The notes under the pieces were generated by a model. It did no database searches. It worked only from the letters and a program-made list of their open reading frames with translations, and was not told the origin of the DNA. From contig NZ_CP071872.1 of NCBI RefSeq assembly GCF_022647665.1, positions 5,890,001 to 5,954,000 of the forward strand: DNA of 64,000 bases, given 5' to 3'. Within the stretch, counting starts at the first letter, position 1. Every line of letters starts with the position of its first letter. Positions 63,340-64,000 of the stretch are shown piece after piece. Source of the stretch: Streptomyces formicae (lineage in GTDB: Bacteria > Actinomycetota > Actinomycetes > Streptomycetales > Streptomycetaceae). The position numbers were made by a program, and so were the translations under genes.

Positions 63340-64000
63340 TCATGCCTTCACCAGGCCCTTCGTCGCATGGCCGCCGAGCGCGAGGTACACGTCCTCCAGG
63401 CTCGGCGTCGCCAGGGTGAAGTCGTCCAGTGCCGCGAACGCCTCGCCGCCGGTCACCGCGGCGACGGCGGCCCGCGCCTCGTCCGGGCTGAGCCGCAGCA
63501 TCCAGCGGCGCCCCGACTCCTGCGCGGAGGCCCGCAGCGCGGCGACCTCGGGCACGTCGAGCGGCGCCCGCTCGCGCCACACCAGCTCGAGCCGTACGTC
63601 CCCGGCGACCCGCTCCTTGAGGCCCGTGGGCGTGTCGCAGGCGATGACCCGGCCGCGTTCCAGGACGGCGACGCGGTCGAGGACGGTCTCGGCCTCGATG
63701 ACGTTGTGGGTGACGAGGAGCACGGTCGCGCCGTGCTCGGCGCGGCGGCGGTCGACCGCCGCCCAGACGGCGCGCCGGGCGACCGGGTCCATTCCGGTGG
63801 TGGGCTCGTCCAGGACGAGGACCGGCCGCTCGCCGACGAGCGCGGCGGCGAAGCAGGCGAGCCGGCGCTGGCCACCGGACAGCTTCCTCAGGGGACGTCC
63901 GGCCAGCGCGGTCAGCCCGAGCTCGTCGAGTACGGTGTCGCGCTCGGCCCGTGCCTCGCGGACGCCGAGCCCCCGCAGCCGCCCCGTCGTCTCGGCGGCG
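63340..64000 (-). CDS. ABC transporter ATP-binding protein (5' part outside window)
   Basis: The C-terminal 219 residues of an ABC ATPase; the N-terminus with Walker A lies beyond the right edge. Visible are the signature LRKLSGGQRRLAC, Walker B RPVLVLDEPTTGMDP, the switch His in VLLVTHNVIEAE, and a C-terminal domain ending DFTLATPSLEDVYLALGGH, typical of the DrrA/NatA-type exporters that pair with ABC-2 permeases. It drives the permease encoded just downstream. Confidence 0.93.
   Translation of the reverse strand, partial: AAETTGRLRGLGVREARAERDTVLDELGLTALAGRPLRKLSGGQRRLACFAAALVGERPVLVLDEPTTGMDPVARRAVWAAVDRRRAEHGATVLLVTHNVIEAETVLDRVAVLERGRVIACDTPTGLKERVAGDVRLELVWRERAPLDVPEVAALRASAQESGRRWMLRLSPDEARAAVAAVTGGEAFAALDDFTLATPSLEDVYLALGGHATKGLVKA

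Overview
High-GC actinobacterial DNA, almost certainly a Streptomyces chromosome. GC-rich third codon positions, many GTG/TTG starts, ATGA/GTGA overlaps inside operons, an HTH-DUF397 pair, trpM, PriA in place of separate HisA and TrpF, and a gltBD-lgt-trp-his gene order like that of S. coelicolor (from memory) all point there. No tRNA, rRNA or CRISPR array was seen.

Region A (1-15.4 kb) is catabolic. After a truncated Tat-exported amine oxidase and a small membrane protein comes a near-complete copy of the gene set that mycobacteria use to break steroid rings C and D (HIP pathway, KstR2 regulon): two SDRs, echA20, ipdA, ipdB, ipdC, then fadA6, kstR2, ipdF and a two-subunit acyl-CoA dehydrogenase. 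The two divergent promoter gaps (about 4.47 and 12.73 kb) carry almost identical palindromes of the KstR2 type. A DEAD-box helicase and a cold-shock protein sit in the middle. fadD3 is not in the window.

Region B (15.6-22.7 kb) is a compact terpenoid biosynthetic cluster: GGPP-type prenyl synthase and class II diterpene-cyclase-like protein on one strand; a squalene-hopene-cyclase-like protein, SDR, acetoacetate-decarboxylase-like protein and class I terpene synthase on the other. A perfect 12-bp inverted repeat lies between the two arms. No regulator, P450 or squalene synthase accompanies it. Small genes follow (VOC, VWA, DUF397, and a frameshifted HTH regulator).

Region C (25-64 kb) is core chromosome: gltBD; a VIT-family transporter; four consecutive ADP-ribosylglycohydrolase-family genes plus ribokinase, CoA-transferase and CoA-ester lyase; lgt; a DsbA-like protein; trpABMC; trpE-hisI; and the hisD-C-B-orf-H-priA-ridA-hisF operon. 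Then come a membrane-anchored repeat protein, a LON-domain protein, a YbaK-type deacylase, a tiny bL37-like ribosomal gene and an ABC-2 transporter running off the right edge. Two related MITE-like elements and one solo end sit exactly at gene stop codons.
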